A stretch of 64,000 bases of DNA, from contig JAKIUF010000003.1 of assembly GCA_021647705.1 (NCBI GenBank), positions 116,782-180,781 of the forward strand. Reading direction: 5' to 3'. A program made the translations under genes and the position numbers. Positions within the stretch are counted from its first letter, which is position 1. The number at the start of each line of letters is the position of its first letter. Source of the DNA: Gammaproteobacteria bacterium (GTDB lineage Bacteria; Pseudomonadota; Gammaproteobacteria; SZUA-152). The notes under the pieces were generated by a model. That model searched no databases and was not told the origin of the DNA. It worked only from the letters and a program-made list of their open reading frames with translations. Below, piece after piece: positions 51,866-62,052 of this stretch.

Positions 51866-54541
51866 ATGTCCCAGCAATTACAAACGTCGGATGTTGATGC
51901 CGTAGAAACCCAGGAATGGGTAGAGGCATTGGCTGCGGTGATCGAACACGAAGGTGTCGAGCGCGCCCATTTTTTGCTTGAGCAGCTTATCGACAAGGCG
52001 CGGCGTTCCGGTGCCAATCTGCCGTTTTCTGCCAATACCGCCTATGTGAACACCATTCCGACGCACCTGGAGGCTGAACTGCCGGGTGATCAGGCCATTG
52101 AGGATCGTATTCGTTCCTACATTCGCTGGAATGCCATGGCCATGGTGGTTAAGGCCAACCGTAAAAGCAGCGAGCTGGGAGGGCACATAGCCACCTTTGC
52201 TTCGGCAGCGACGCTGTACGACATTGGTTTCAACCACTTTTGGCATGCCCCCAATGCTGATCATGGTGGCGACCTGATTTTTTTCCAGGGCCATGCTTCA
52301 CCCGGCATGTACTCACGCGCTTTTCTTGAAGGACGTTTGACAGAAGAGCAGCTGGATAACTTCCGCCAGGAAGTAGATGGCAAAGGCTTGTCTTCGTATC
52401 CGCACCCACATCTGATGGATGACTTCTGGCAGTTCCCCACGGTATCCATGGGCTTGGGGCCGATCATGTCCATTTATCAGGCGCGTTTCATGAAGTACCT
52501 GCAACATCGCAGCCTAGTCAATACCGAAGCACGCAAAGTGTGGGCGTTTATTGGTGATGGTGAGTCCGATGAGCCGGAAACCCTGGGCGCCATTTCGTTG
52601 GCGGGCCGTGAAAAACTCGACAATCTTGTTTGGGTGGTGAATTGCAATCTGCAACGCCTTGACGGTCCGGTGCGCGGCAATGGCAAAATCGTGCAAGAGC
52701 TGGAGGCCAACTTCCGTGGTACCGGCTGGAATGTGATTAAGGTGTTGTGGGGCAGTTACTGGGATCCTTTGCTGGCCATGGACAAAGACGGTTTGTTGCA
52801 GCAGCGCATGATGGAATGCGTGGATGGTGACTTCCAGAATTACAAATCCAAAGATGGTGCCTATGTGCGCGAGCACTTTTTTGGCAAATACCCGGAATTA
52901 AAAGCCATGGTGGCGAAGATGTCGGACGAGGATATCTGGCGACTCAACCGTGGTGGCCATGATCCACACAAGGTTTATGCGGCCTATCATGCAGCAGTGA
53001 ATACCAGTGGCCAGCCTACGGTTATTCTGGCGCAAACCGTAAAGGGCTATGGCATGGGGTCTGCTGGTGAAGCGCAAAACCGCACGCACTCGCAGAAAAA
53101 ACTGCAAGATAATGAAATGCTGGATTTCCGCAACCGGTTCAATATTCCGCTCAATGATGAAGATGCTGCTGTCGGTAAATATTATGTACCGGATGCAGAC
53201 AGCGAAGAAATGCAATATATGAATGCCCGTCGAGCAGAGCTCGGCGGTCCTTTACCGGTACGCAGTACACAAGCCGCGCCGCTGGAAATTCCACCGCTGT
53301 CGATTTTTGACGCGATGCTGGCGGGCAGTGGTGACAAGGAAATGTCCACCACCATGGCCTGGGTGCGCATGCTCACTATGTTGTGCCGCGATAAAAATAT
53401 TGGCAAAAACGTGGTACCTATTGTGCCGGATGAGGCACGTACCTTCGGTATGGAAGGCATGTTCCGCCAGTTGGGCATTTACTCTTCGGTGGGTCAGTTG
53501 TACACGCCGCAGGACAAAGACCAGATCATGTTCTACAAAGAGGACAAGAGCGGGCAGATTCTCGAAGAAGGCATCAATGAAGCCGGTGCCATGTCATCGT
53601 GGATTGCTGCCTCCACCGCGTACAGCTCGCACGGCGTCAACATGATTCCGTTCTACATTTATTATTCCATGTTTGGTTTTCAGCGCATTGGTGATTTGGC
53701 CTGGGCAGCGGGCGACATGCAGGCGCGTGGTTTCATGATTGGTGGTACCGCAGGTCGCACCACGCTGGCGGGTGAAGGTTTACAGCATCAGGATGGACAC
53801 AGTCTAATTTTGTCCGGCACCATTCCCAATTGCATCAGTTATGATCCCACGTTCAACTATGAAATGGCGGTGATTGTTCATGACGGCATGCGTCGCATGT
53901 TTGCCGAGCAGGAAAACGTGTTTTATTACGTGACCGCGATGAACGAAAACTACGTGCATCCAGCCATGCCTGAAGGTGCCGAAACCGGCATTATTAAAGG
54001 GCTTTACAAATTCCGCGCCGCAGAAAGTACCAAGGCAACTTCAGCAACAACGGTACAGCTTATGGGCAGTGGTGCGATTTTGCGCGAAGTGATTGCAGCG
54101 GCAGATTTGCTGCGTGACGACTGGGCAGTGGATGCCGACATCTGGAGTGCCACCAGCTTTACCGAGCTGGCCCGTGACGCGCGTGATTGTGATCGCTGGA
54201 ATCGTCTGCACCCTGTGGATGAAGCCCGCGTGCCCTATATCACGCAATGTCTTGAAGGTCATACGGGCCCGGTGATTGCCGCAACGGACTATATTCAGTT
54301 ATATGCGGACAAAGTGCGCAAGTGGATACCGGCGCGTTACGAAGTATTGGGTACCGATGGTTTTGGTCGCAGTGATACCCGCGCCCAGTTACGCAAACAC
54401 TTTGAAGTTAATGCGGTGCATATTGTCGTTGCGGCACTAAAAGCATTGGCGGATGAAGGCAGCATTGATGCCGTTACTGTGGCCGAGGCCATTGACAAGT
54501 ACGGTATCGACCCGGAAAAAATCAACCCACTGCATGCTTGA
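51866..54541 (+). CDS. aceE: Pyruvate dehydrogenase E1 component (homodimeric)
   Basis: AceE decarboxylates pyruvate on thiamine diphosphate and passes the acetyl group to E2. The 891-residue protein is the homodimeric type: N-terminal EWVEALAAVIEHEGVERAHFLLEQLIDKARRSG, GHIATFASAATLYDIGFNHFW, the ThDP motif GDGESDEPETLGAI...NCNLQRLDGPVRGN, and RTFGMEGMFRQLGIYSSVGQLY. GAGGTTGGAAT precedes the ATG. It is first in the operon aceE-aceF-lpd. Confidence 0.98.
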   Translation: MSQQLQTSDVDAVETQEWVEALAAVIEHEGVERAHFLLEQLIDKARRSGANLPFSANTAYVNTIPTHLEAELPGDQAIEDRIRSYIRWNAMAMVVKANRKSSELGGHIATFASAATLYDIGFNHFWHAPNADHGGDLIFFQGHASPGMYSRAFLEGRLTEEQLDNFRQEVDGKGLSSYPHPHLMDDFWQFPTVSMGLGPIMSIYQARFMKYLQHRSLVNTEARKVWAFIGDGESDEPETLGAISLAGREKLDNLVWVVNCNLQRLDGPVRGNGKIVQELEANFRGTGWNVIKVLWGSYWDPLLAMDKDGLLQQRMMECVDGDFQNYKSKDGAYVREHFFGKYPELKAMVAKMSDEDIWRLNRGGHDPHKVYAAYHAAVNTSGQPTVILAQTVKGYGMGSAGEAQNRTHSQKKLQDNEMLDFRNRFNIPLNDEDAAVGKYYVPDADSEEMQYMNARRAELGGPLPVRSTQAAPLEIPPLSIFDAMLAGSGDKEMSTTMAWVRMLTMLCRDKNIGKNVVPIVPDEARTFGMEGMFRQLGIYSSVGQLYTPQDKDQIMFYKEDKSGQILEEGINEAGAMSSWIAASTAYSSHGVNMIPFYIYYSMFGFQRIGDLAWAAGDMQARGFMIGGTAGRTTLAGEGLQHQDGHSLILSGTIPNCISYDPTFNYEMAVIVHDGMRRMFAEQENVFYYVTAMNENYVHPAMPEGAETGIIKGLYKFRAAESTKATSATTVQLMGSGAILREVIAAADLLRDDWAVDADIWSATSFTELARDARDCDRWNRLHPVDEARVPYITQCLEGHTGPVIAATDYIQLYADKVRKWIPARYEVLGTDGFGRSDTRAQLRKHFEVNAVHIVVAALKALADEGSIDAVTVAEAIDKYGIDPEKINPLHA

Positions 54542-54558
54542 TTGCAGCGAGAAAAAAC

Positions 54559-55839
54559 ATGGCAAAAGAGATAGTAATTCCTGATATCGGTGATTTTGAC
54601 AGCGTTGAAGTGATCGAAGTGCTGGTTGAAGCAGGCGATACCGTCGCCGCAGAAGACTCACTGATTTCCGTGGAATCCGATAAAGCCACCATGGAAATTC
54701 CTGCACCCGAAGCGGGTGTGGTGACGGAAGTGAAAGTTGCGGTGGGTGATCAGGTTTCCCAGGGTAGTTTGATATTGTTATTGGAGCCCAGCGATGCTGC
54801 GCCTGCTGCTGCACCCGTAACACCGGAAGCCACACCAGCGCTGGTCGCCAGTAAACCGGCTGCCGCACCTGCGCCACAATCGGTAACGCAGTCTCCGCAA
54901 CATCGCCCCTCTCCCACAGCAAAAATTGATGAAGTCAGTTTTTCCCGCGCCTATGCCAGCCCCTCAGTGCGCAAATTTGCGCGCGAGCTGGGTGTGGATC
55001 TGGGCCGTGTCAGTGGTAGTGGCCGCAAGGGTCGGGTGATCAAGGATGACGTAAAGAGCTTTGTTAAGCAGGCCTTGACCCAGGGTACTGGCGGCGGTGG
55101 TTTGGCTGTAGCCCCCATGCCAGAAATTGACTTCAGTCAGTGGGGTGACATTGAAACCCAAAAACTGAGCAAGATCAACAAGCTTACGGGTAAATTCCTG
55201 CACCGTAACTGGGTCACCATACCCCATGTTACGCAGTTTGATCAGGCTGACATCACTGACCTGGATGCGCTGCGTAAAAGCATGGCAGCGGAATATAAAG
55301 ACAAGGGTATTAAAATCACCATGCTGGCCTTTTTGATCAAGGCGGTGGTTGCCGGGTTGCGTGAATTGCCACGTTTTAATGCATCGCTGGACGCCAGTGG
55401 TGAAAGCCTGATATTGAAAAATTATTTCAACATTGGCATTGCCGTGGATACACCGGATGGACTGGTGGTGCCTGTGGTGCGTGATGCCGATAGCAAAACC
55501 CTGGTGGATATCGCCGCCGAACTGGGTGAAATCAGCCAAAAAGCGCGAGATAAAAAACTTAAACCGGCTGACATGCAGGGTGGTTGCATGACGATTTCCA
55601 GTTTGGGTGGCATTGGCGGCACGCAATTCACGCCTATCGTCAATGCGCCGGAAGTGGCCATTCTTGGTGTATCGCGTCACAAGATGACACCGGTATGGAA
55701 TGGTGAAACCTTTGAGCCCCGGCTGATGTTACCGTTGTCGTTATCTTACGACCATCGTGTGGTTGACGGTGCTGATGGTGCACGTTTTACCAGCTTCATG
55801 GGCCGGGTGTTGGCGGATGCCAACGGGCTGGTGAAATAA
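54559..55839 (+). CDS. aceF: Dihydrolipoamide acetyltransferase (pyruvate dehydrogenase E2)
   Basis: I start at the ATG at 54559 (MAKEIVIPDIGDF); an upstream in-frame TTG is less likely. The 426-residue protein has one N-terminal lipoyl domain (Lys in [13 protein letters not shown]), an Ala/Pro-rich linker, a peripheral subunit-binding domain (SPSVRKFARELGVDLGRVSGSGRKGRVIKDDV) and the catalytic domain ending with SLSYDHRVVDGADGARF. E. coli E2 has three lipoyl domains; here there is one, and another sits on E3. Confidence 0.97.
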   Translation: MAKEIVIPDIGDFDSVEVIEVLVEAGDTVAAEDSLISVESDKATMEIPAPEAGVVTEVKVAVGDQVSQGSLILLLEPSDAAPAAAPVTPEATPALVASKPAAAPAPQSVTQSPQHRPSPTAKIDEVSFSRAYASPSVRKFARELGVDLGRVSGSGRKGRVIKDDVKSFVKQALTQGTGGGGLAVAPMPEIDFSQWGDIETQKLSKINKLTGKFLHRNWVTIPHVTQFDQADITDLDALRKSMAAEYKDKGIKITMLAFLIKAVVAGLRELPRFNASLDASGESLILKNYFNIGIAVDTPDGLVVPVVRDADSKTLVDIAAELGEISQKARDKKLKPADMQGGCMTISSLGGIGGTQFTPIVNAPEVAILGVSRHKMTPVWNGETFEPRLMLPLSLSYDHRVVDGADGARFTSFMGRVLADANGLVK

Positions 55840-55842
55840 ATC

Positions 55843-57606
55843 ATGAGCCGTCTGATAGAAGTCAAAATACCCAACATTGGTGATTTCGACGGTGTTGAAG
55901 TCATCGAAATTCTAGTGGCTGCCGGTGACCGTGTTGCCGTCGAAGATTCGCTGATATCCGTGGAATCGGATAAGGCCACCATGGAAATTCCTGCGCCACA
56001 AGTCGGCGTGGTTAAAGAAATACGAGTCGCTGTGGGTGACACGGTGGCGGAAGGCAGCACGATCCTGATGCTGGAAGCAGAAGAGACCGAAGCACTTGCG
56101 CCAACGGACAGCAGCAAACCTGTGACAGCTGAACCGGTGCCAGTAGCGGCCCCAACGGCCAGCCAATACAGCGGCGATGTTGATATCAGCACACAGGTGG
56201 TGGTGCTGGGTTCCGGCCCGGGTGGTTACACCGCAGCATTCCGTGCCGCAGACCTGGGCCTGAATGTCGTGATGATCGAACGTTATGAAAGCATCGGTGG
56301 CGTGTGTCTCAATGTAGGTTGCATTCCATCCAAGGCACTGTTGCATACCGCACAGGTGCTCAATGAAGCAGCAGAGTTTGGTGATATCGGTATCAGCTTT
56401 AACAAGCCCGAAATCGACCTTGATAAACTGCGTGCGCACAAAGATCGTGTGTTGGGTAAGCTCACCGGCGGCCTCAAACAACTGGCCAAACAGCGCAAAG
56501 TGAACATTGTGCATGGCTATGGAAAATTCACTTCTGCAAACACCATTGAAGTAGAAGCAGAAGAGGGTAGCAAGACCGTTGTGGGTTTTGACAACTGCAT
56601 CATTGCCGTCGGTTCCCGCGTGACCAAGCTGCCCTTTATTCCCTGGGATGACCCACGGGTGATGGATTCCACCGACGCACTGGAAATTGAAGAAATCCCG
56701 CAACGACTGCTTGTGGTGGGTGGCGGTATTATCGGTCTGGAAATGGCCACCGTTTATGACGCACTGGGTTCAAAAGTCACTGTCGTGGAATTGTCCTCCG
56801 GCCTGATTCCGGGAGCTGATCGTGATGTGGTACGTCCATTGGAACGGCGCATCAAAAAGCGTTACGAAAATATTTACCTGAATACCAAAGTAACCGCCAT
56901 CGAACCCACCGAAAAGGGTATGTTGTGTTCTTTTGACGGCAACAAGAAGGTACCGGAAAGCGATACTTTTGATCGCGTATTGGTATCCATCGGACGCAGC
57001 CCCAATGGTTTGCTGATTGATGCTGACAAAGCAGGCGTGTCAGTGGATGAGCGTGGTTTTATTGCCGTGGATAAACAACAGCGCACCAACGTGAATCATA
57101 TTTTTGCCATCGGTGATGTGGTGGGCCAGCCCATGCTTGCACACAAGGCTACTCACGAAGGCAAAGTGGCCGCAGAAGTGATCAGTGGCAAAAAGACCTT
57201 TTTTGATGCACGCACCATTCCTTCGGTGTGTTATACCGATCCTGAAGTGGCATGGATGGGCAAGACAGAAGATGAATGTAAAGCAGAAGGCATTGTCTAT
57301 GAAAAAGGCGTGTTTCCCTGGGCTGCCAGTGGGCGCTCTTTGTCTCTGGGGCGTGATGAAGGCATGACCAAGCTTTTGTTTGACGACAATCATCGTATTA
57401 TTGGCGCAGGGATGACGGGCCCCAATGCCGGAGAATTGATTGCCGAAGCGGTATTGGCACTGGAATTGGGTGCTGACATTGAAGATATCGCGCTGACTAT
57501 TCACCCGCACCCGACCCTGTCGGAAACATTCAATTTTGCCGCCGAAGTAGCAGAGGGAACGTGTACCGATATCTATGCACCCCAAAAAATGGCGAAGAAA
57601 AAATAG
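55843..57606 (+). CDS. lpd: Dihydrolipoamide dehydrogenase with N-terminal lipoyl domain (E3)
   Basis: A 587-residue E3. Residues 1-80 are a lipoyl domain nearly parallel to that of aceF ([18 protein letters not shown]); after a linker the flavoprotein begins with [22 protein letters not shown], then the redox disulfide [17 protein letters not shown], the NAD motif [39 protein letters not shown] and the C-terminal [10 protein letters not shown] with the catalytic His-Glu. It recycles lipoamide and makes NADH. Lipoyl-E3 fusions occur in several proteobacteria. It follows aceF by three bases. Confidence 0.97.
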   Translation: MSRLIEVKIPNIGDFDGVEVIEILVAAGDRVAVEDSLISVESDKATMEIPAPQVGVVKEIRVAVGDTVAEGSTILMLEAEETEALAPTDSSKPVTAEPVPVAAPTASQYSGDVDISTQVVVLGSGPGGYTAAFRAADLGLNVVMIERYESIGGVCLNVGCIPSKALLHTAQVLNEAAEFGDIGISFNKPEIDLDKLRAHKDRVLGKLTGGLKQLAKQRKVNIVHGYGKFTSANTIEVEAEEGSKTVVGFDNCIIAVGSRVTKLPFIPWDDPRVMDSTDALEIEEIPQRLLVVGGGIIGLEMATVYDALGSKVTVVELSSGLIPGADRDVVRPLERRIKKRYENIYLNTKVTAIEPTEKGMLCSFDGNKKVPESDTFDRVLVSIGRSPNGLLIDADKAGVSVDERGFIAVDKQQRTNVNHIFAIGDVVGQPMLAHKATHEGKVAAEVISGKKTFFDARTIPSVCYTDPEVAWMGKTEDECKAEGIVYEKGVFPWAASGRSLSLGRDEGMTKLLFDDNHRIIGAGMTGPNAGELIAEAVLALELGADIEDIALTIHPHPTLSETFNFAAEVAEGTCTDIYAPQKMAKKK

Positions 57607-57648
57607 CTTGCCAGTTAGATTTAATAAATCTATTAAAGGAGAAATAAA

Positions 57649-58080
57649 ATGGGGAAAATTATAGAAGAGCTCTACTTTGATATTTTACCAACAGATTTAT
57701 ATCGTCATGGTAGTGCGACTAACCCACAAATGCATAAACCACGAACAATGCCACCTCGACAGGCTGATCAAGTTCACGATCTTAAAATATATAAAAAAAA
57801 GAACATAGACTGGGTTGACTCCAAGTCTGGCGGAATATCTCTTTTTAATAAACCAAACCCAAAATTTGGAAACAAATGGTGGAAATTGCCAAAAGGAACA
57901 GAAATACCGGAATTGTTTAAGGTGAGTCGTGATAAAGGTATTAACAAAATCACAGGCCAAATTCACTATACGATACGTCCCGTGCATGAGATGCCATTAA
58001 CTACCTTTATACATCATTTAAAAGAATTTTCAGAGTCAGCAGTGCCAGACTTTGAAATCTATCAGAAAAAGGTAAAGTGA
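57649..58080 (+). CDS. Tse2-like ADP-ribosyltransferase toxin-domain protein
   Basis: The 143-residue basic protein starts behind an excellent AAAGGAG. Its pattern fits the Tse2 family: an early LYRHG (Arg19), a linker, SGGISLFNK (residues 60-68, with Ser64), WKLPKGTEIPELFKVSRDKG, then HYTIRPVHEMPLTTFIHHL. In the P. aeruginosa type VI effector Tse2 the same order occurs (LYR, GGTSVF, PDGTDIPxxLKV, HYTIMPxxPM). It should be a cytosol-acting toxin with an ADP-ribosyltransferase fold. The DNA is much more AT-rich than the pdh operon before it, suggesting transfer. A small acidic gene follows after one base. No type VI genes are in the window. Confidence 0.65.
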   Translation: MGKIIEELYFDILPTDLYRHGSATNPQMHKPRTMPPRQADQVHDLKIYKKKNIDWVDSKSGGISLFNKPNPKFGNKWWKLPKGTEIPELFKVSRDKGINKITGQIHYTIRPVHEMPLTTFIHHLKEFSESAVPDFEIYQKKVK

Positions 58081-58081
58081 T

Positions 58082-58264
58082 ATGGAGTTTGGAGAAAAGG
58101 AAAAAATTATTATACTGGCTGCACTGAATCAATATATGAAGATAATTGAAAAGTCACTTGATTCAAATGAGACTTCTGAAGATGATAACGCAGAATTAGT
58201 TAATGATGCTTCATTATTAGAAATAATAATTTCCAGGTTTAATGAAGAAGTCAACGAAAAATAA
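58082..58264 (+). CDS. Small acidic protein, probable antidote to the Tse2-like toxin
   Basis: A 60-residue acidic, predicted all-helical protein (LAALNQYMKIIEKSLDS ... ASLLEIIISRF). It begins one base after the toxin gene stops. Tsi2, the immunity protein of Tse2, is also a small acidic helical protein encoded directly after its toxin, so the same role is inferred from size, charge and position; sequence similarity to Tsi2 cannot be judged by eye. No clear Shine-Dalgarno, consistent with translational coupling. Confidence 0.5.
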   Translation: MEFGEKEKIIILAALNQYMKIIEKSLDSNETSEDDNAELVNDASLLEIIISRFNEEVNEK

Positions 58265-58379
58265 AAATCTTTATGCGGAAATTGAAAGTTACTTTAATGA
58301 ATAGTGCTAGCAATGCCGCCAGTATCAGGCATTGGTGTGTCGTACAAAGCAAGATATAACGGTCAGGTGAAATTCCATC

Positions 58380-58817
58380 ATGGAAAGCTTTAAAAGCCAT
58401 ACGATGATTAAACAAGAACCGTCAGATAATCTATCCACCGCCGATTATTTTTTGATAAAAGACGGCGTGGAATATTCGGGGTCGCACTTATTGATTGATT
58501 TGTGGGGTGCCTCCCGACTGGATGATCAGCCGTATATTGAAGAAATATTAAGGCGCTGTGTCACGGCTTGCCATGCAACACTGTTGCATATTCACCTGCA
58601 TCAATTTTCAGAAGGTGGTGGTATTTCAGGTGTTGCCGTACTTGCAGAATCGCATATCAGCGTACATACCTGGCCGGAGCGCGATTATGCTGCCTTTGAT
58701 GTGTTTATGTGTGGGGCTGCCATACCCTTAAATGCCCCTGCGGTTTTAGACAAAGCATTCAAACCGAGTGATTTGAAAGTAAAAGAAATATTACGGGGGC
58801 GCAGAGACGGCGAATAA
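58380..58817 (+). CDS. speD: S-adenosylmethionine decarboxylase proenzyme
   Basis: SpeD makes decarboxylated SAM for spermidine synthesis. The 145-residue protein is the short self-processing class; cleavage at ESHISVHTWPE between Glu90 and Ser91 makes the pyruvoyl group. SGSHLLIDLWG and DVFMCG are also typical. A CAGGTGA precedes the ATG. No spermidine synthase gene is adjacent. It has an N-terminal tail of about 20 residues beyond the usual start. Confidence 0.93.
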   Translation: MESFKSHTMIKQEPSDNLSTADYFLIKDGVEYSGSHLLIDLWGASRLDDQPYIEEILRRCVTACHATLLHIHLHQFSEGGGISGVAVLAESHISVHTWPERDYAAFDVFMCGAAIPLNAPAVLDKAFKPSDLKVKEILRGRRDGE

Positions 58818-58991
58818 AGCCTGATTTCAAACTGAGCAGAGTTAAAATGTCTCGCAATAGAATAACTATTCCGCGTCATTTTGACTTGCCATGAAATAAA
58901 TATGACGCATATTCAGACCTAAACCCCAAACGCTATGGGTATATAATCTCTGCAAGTAAACGCTGAGCACAACAACAGGTATCCAAACAAA

Positions 58992-59510
58992 ATGGCGCAA
59001 AATATCATTTTTGTTGGGCCCATGGGGGCCGGTAAAACCACCATAGGCAAACAACTCGCCCGTCAACTGGGCCGCACCTTTTATGACAGTGACCGCGTTA
59101 TTGAAGAGCGAACAGGAGCCAACATCCCGCTTATTTTTGAACTGGAAGGGGAGGCAGGATTTCGTCGCAGGGAAAAAATGGTCATTTCTGAGTTAACACA
59201 AATGCAGGACATTATTCTTGCTACGGGGGGAGGGGCAATTCTTGACCCTGAAAACCGTGACCAGATTACCCGGCAGGGGTTTGTTGTGTATCTCAATGCC
59301 CCCCTGAAACAGTTGATCAATCGAACCGGTAAGGATAAAGGCCGCCCATTGTTGCAAACTGCTGATCCACGTAAAAAACTGGAAGAAATCTTGGCCATAC
59401 GTGACCCGTTGTATCGCGAAGTCGCTGATGAAATTATTGAAACGGATAGCAGCCCGGTACGCAATGTTGTTAAAAAACTGGCTGAGCTCGCAACCCGGCA
59501 TAATCTTTAA
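58992..59510 (+). CDS. aroK: Shikimate kinase
   Basis: AroK phosphorylates shikimate in aromatic amino-acid synthesis. The 172-residue protein has the P-loop [12 protein letters not shown] (9-20), the shikimate-binding [19 protein letters not shown] and ATGGGAIL, and the lid region [10 protein letters not shown]. It is followed by aroB 27 bases later, the conserved aroKB arrangement of gammaproteobacteria. Confidence 0.97.
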   Translation: MAQNIIFVGPMGAGKTTIGKQLARQLGRTFYDSDRVIEERTGANIPLIFELEGEAGFRRREKMVISELTQMQDIILATGGGAILDPENRDQITRQGFVVYLNAPLKQLINRTGKDKGRPLLQTADPRKKLEEILAIRDPLYREVADEIIETDSSPVRNVVKKLAELATRHNL

Positions 59511-59537
59511 CGTCAATAACCACACAACCTATCCGCC

Positions 59538-60626
59538 ATGAAAACCCTTACCGTCAATCTGAAAGAGCGCAGTTATCCCATCCACATTGGTCAGGGTTTG
59601 CTTGGTCAGGACAAGCTGCTGGCCTCTCACATTCGTGGCAATCAAGTGTTGCTGGTCAGCAATGAAATTGTGGCACCACTGTATCTTGAAAAAGCACTTT
59701 CGGCCCTGGGTCATTATCAATGTGAAACCGTTATTCTTCCCGATGGTGAGAAATACAAAACACTGGATACCGCTAATCTGATTTTTGACGCTCTGTTGCA
59801 ACACCGGTTTGATCGCCAATGCACACTCATTGCACTGGGTGGTGGTGTGGTTGGTGATATCACCGGTTTTGCCGCCGCCTGTTACCAGCGTGGCGTTAAC
59901 TTTATTCAGCTGCCCACCACATTATTGGCACAGGTAGATTCATCAGTGGGCGGGAAAACAGGCGTTAATCACCCACTGGGTAAAAACATGATTGGTGCCT
60001 TTCATCAACCACAATGTGTATTGATTGATACCAACACACTTAGCACTCTGGATGACCAGCAATTTTCAGCGGGCCTCGCGGAAATCATCAAATACGGCCT
60101 GATTCAGGATGAAGATTTTTTTATCTGGCTGGAAAACAACATGAATAAACTGTTGCAGCGTGATGCAAAAATGCTGACGTATGCCATAGAGCGCTCCTGT
60201 CAAATCAAGGCCGATATCGTTGCCGCTGATGAAAAAGAAAGCGGACAACGTGCATTGTTAAACCTTGGTCATACTTTCGGTCACGCCATTGAAGCCGGTA
60301 TGGGTTATGGCACTTGGTTACATGGCGAAGCCGTAGGTACCGGCATGTTAATGGCGGCGGATCTGTCGCATCGGCAAAATAACTTCAGTCAATCCCAGCT
60401 TGAGCGCACACGAGCCCTGCTTGAGGCCGCCAGATTGCCGGTAAAAACGCCCATGAAAATGGATCCAGCACGGTTTCTGGAACTGATGGCCGTAGACAAG
60501 AAAGTGCAGGCAGGTATCATCCGCCTGGTTCTGTTGAACCACATCGGCTCCAGTTACGTCAGCGATGATTACCAGCCCAAACTGTTACAGGACACGCTCG
60601 ATGCCTTCCATCTCGCGGCCAACTGA
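59538..60626 (+). CDS. aroB: 3-dehydroquinate synthase
   Basis: AroB converts DAHP to 3-dehydroquinate, using NAD and a metal. The 362-residue protein has [63 protein letters not shown] (read as consecutive motifs), the metal-binding Glu in GLAEIIKYG and the His residues in [12 protein letters not shown] and [11 protein letters not shown]. Its end overlaps the dgt-like gene start by 26 bases. Confidence 0.97.
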   Translation: MKTLTVNLKERSYPIHIGQGLLGQDKLLASHIRGNQVLLVSNEIVAPLYLEKALSALGHYQCETVILPDGEKYKTLDTANLIFDALLQHRFDRQCTLIALGGGVVGDITGFAAACYQRGVNFIQLPTTLLAQVDSSVGGKTGVNHPLGKNMIGAFHQPQCVLIDTNTLSTLDDQQFSAGLAEIIKYGLIQDEDFFIWLENNMNKLLQRDAKMLTYAIERSCQIKADIVAADEKESGQRALLNLGHTFGHAIEAGMGYGTWLHGEAVGTGMLMAADLSHRQNNFSQSQLERTRALLEAARLPVKTPMKMDPARFLELMAVDKKVQAGIIRLVLLNHIGSSYVSDDYQPKLLQDTLDAFHLAAN

Positions 60627-61788
60627 TTCTATTGCGCCTGACGGCCTAGCGCCCTGGGCCACGCATGAAACAGGCTCGCGTGGGCGTTGTTTTTTTGAGC
60701 CGCCACCCAACACCCGCTCAGAATATCAGCGAGATCGCGACCGCATTGTTCATTCCGGTGCATTTCGTCGGCTGGAATACAAAACGCAGGTTTTTGTTAA
60801 TCATGAAGGCGACATGTTTCGCACCCGCCTTACCCATTCCATTGAAGTCGCACAAATCAGCCGCTCCATCGCCCGTGTATTGCGACTCAATGAAACCCTC
60901 AGTGAAACTATCGCCCTGGCCCATGATTTAGGGCATACCCCCTTCGGCCATGCCGGCCAGGATATCCTCAACGAATGCATGCAAGACTATGGTGGCTTTG
61001 AGCATAACCTGCAATCACTGCGTATTATTGATGAACTGGAAGAAAAATATGCTGAATTCAACGGCCTTAATCTCACCTTTGAAACCCGTGAAGGTATTCT
61101 CAAACATTGCTCCATAAGCAATGCAAAAAAACTGGGTGAGCTGGGTCAGCGATTCCTGAATAAACAACAGCCGGGGCTTGAAGCACAAATCACCAACGTT
61201 GCCGATGAAATTGCCTACAATAATCACGATGTTGATGACGGATTACGCGCCGGACTTATCGACATTAACAGCTTATGTGATGTCCGCCTGTTTAAAGAAC
61301 AACACACTGCGGTGATGTCTGCGTACCCCGATATTCCTGAAAAGCGGGCTATTCACGAAATCATCCGCCGCATGATCAATGATCAGGTCACCGACTTTAT
61401 ACACAATACCCGCGAATGCATCAAAGCGGCCAACCCGTCATCGCGCGACGATATTACCCGGCTCAACGAACCACTGGTGGGCTTCAGTTGTGAAATGAAA
61501 GCCATGAACCAGGAACTTAAGCAATTTTTACGCAAAAATCTCTACCGTCATTATCGTGTGCACCGAATGACCGCCAAAGCCGCCATTATTATTCGTTCCC
61601 TGTTCGATGCCTTTCTCAATGATCCATTACTGCTGCCCCCCGAGCAGCAACAGCATGTCAATCTACTCGAAAATGCTAATGCAGACAGTGGGCGCGCACG
61701 CGGTATTGCAGACTACATTGCCGGTATGACAGACCGTTATGCGATTCGTGAATATGAACGTATCTTCAATGCAACCGAATTGACCTAA
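60601..61788 (+). CDS. dgt: dGTPase-like HD-domain triphosphohydrolase
   Basis: From the ATG at 60601 the protein has 395 residues. The HD motif residues are present: [19 protein letters not shown] and [19 protein letters not shown], followed by [11 protein letters not shown] and [22 protein letters not shown]. It belongs to the deoxyguanosinetriphosphate triphosphohydrolase-like family, which hydrolyses dNTPs to nucleoside and tripolyphosphate. It is translationally coupled to aroB and followed after nine bases by the WGR gene. Confidence 0.92.
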   Translation: MPSISRPTDSIAPDGLAPWATHETGSRGRCFFEPPPNTRSEYQRDRDRIVHSGAFRRLEYKTQVFVNHEGDMFRTRLTHSIEVAQISRSIARVLRLNETLSETIALAHDLGHTPFGHAGQDILNECMQDYGGFEHNLQSLRIIDELEEKYAEFNGLNLTFETREGILKHCSISNAKKLGELGQRFLNKQQPGLEAQITNVADEIAYNNHDVDDGLRAGLIDINSLCDVRLFKEQHTAVMSAYPDIPEKRAIHEIIRRMINDQVTDFIHNTRECIKAANPSSRDDITRLNEPLVGFSCEMKAMNQELKQFLRKNLYRHYRVHRMTAKAAIIIRSLFDAFLNDPLLLPPEQQQHVNLLENANADSGRARGIADYIAGMTDRYAIREYERIFNATELT

Positions 61789-61797
61789 AACCCTACC

Positions 61798-62052
61798 ATG
61801 CGCATCTATCTGCAAACCCCCCCGGCGATGGACAGTCATCCGCGTTATTGCCACCTTTTTTTGCAGGAAGATTTGATTGGTGGCTGGACACTGGTCAAAG
61901 AGTCTGGAAGGCAGGGTTCCTCCGGTCGAGCAAGCAGGCTACATTTTGACGATCACGACGAAGCATTGGCAGCACTCATCGCCGCGCGTGATGCACAAAT
62001 AAAGCGTGGCTACCGTGTGGTTTTCATTAAAGGCGAGCAAGCCCCGGCATGA
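61798..62052 (+). CDS. WGR-domain protein with altered WGR motif
   Basis: An 84-residue protein resembling WGR domains, small modules that bind nucleic acid: YCHLFLQEDLIGGWTLVKESGRQGSSGRASRLHF and then EALAALIAARDAQIKRGYRVV. The eponymous W-G-R is here S-G-R (ESGRQG). Its end overlaps the start of the DamX-like gene by four bases. Small WGR genes in this position are common in gammaproteobacterial aro-dam clusters; function is unknown. Confidence 0.75.
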   Translation: MRIYLQTPPAMDSHPRYCHLFLQEDLIGGWTLVKESGRQGSSGRASRLHFDDHDEALAALIAARDAQIKRGYRVVFIKGEQAPA

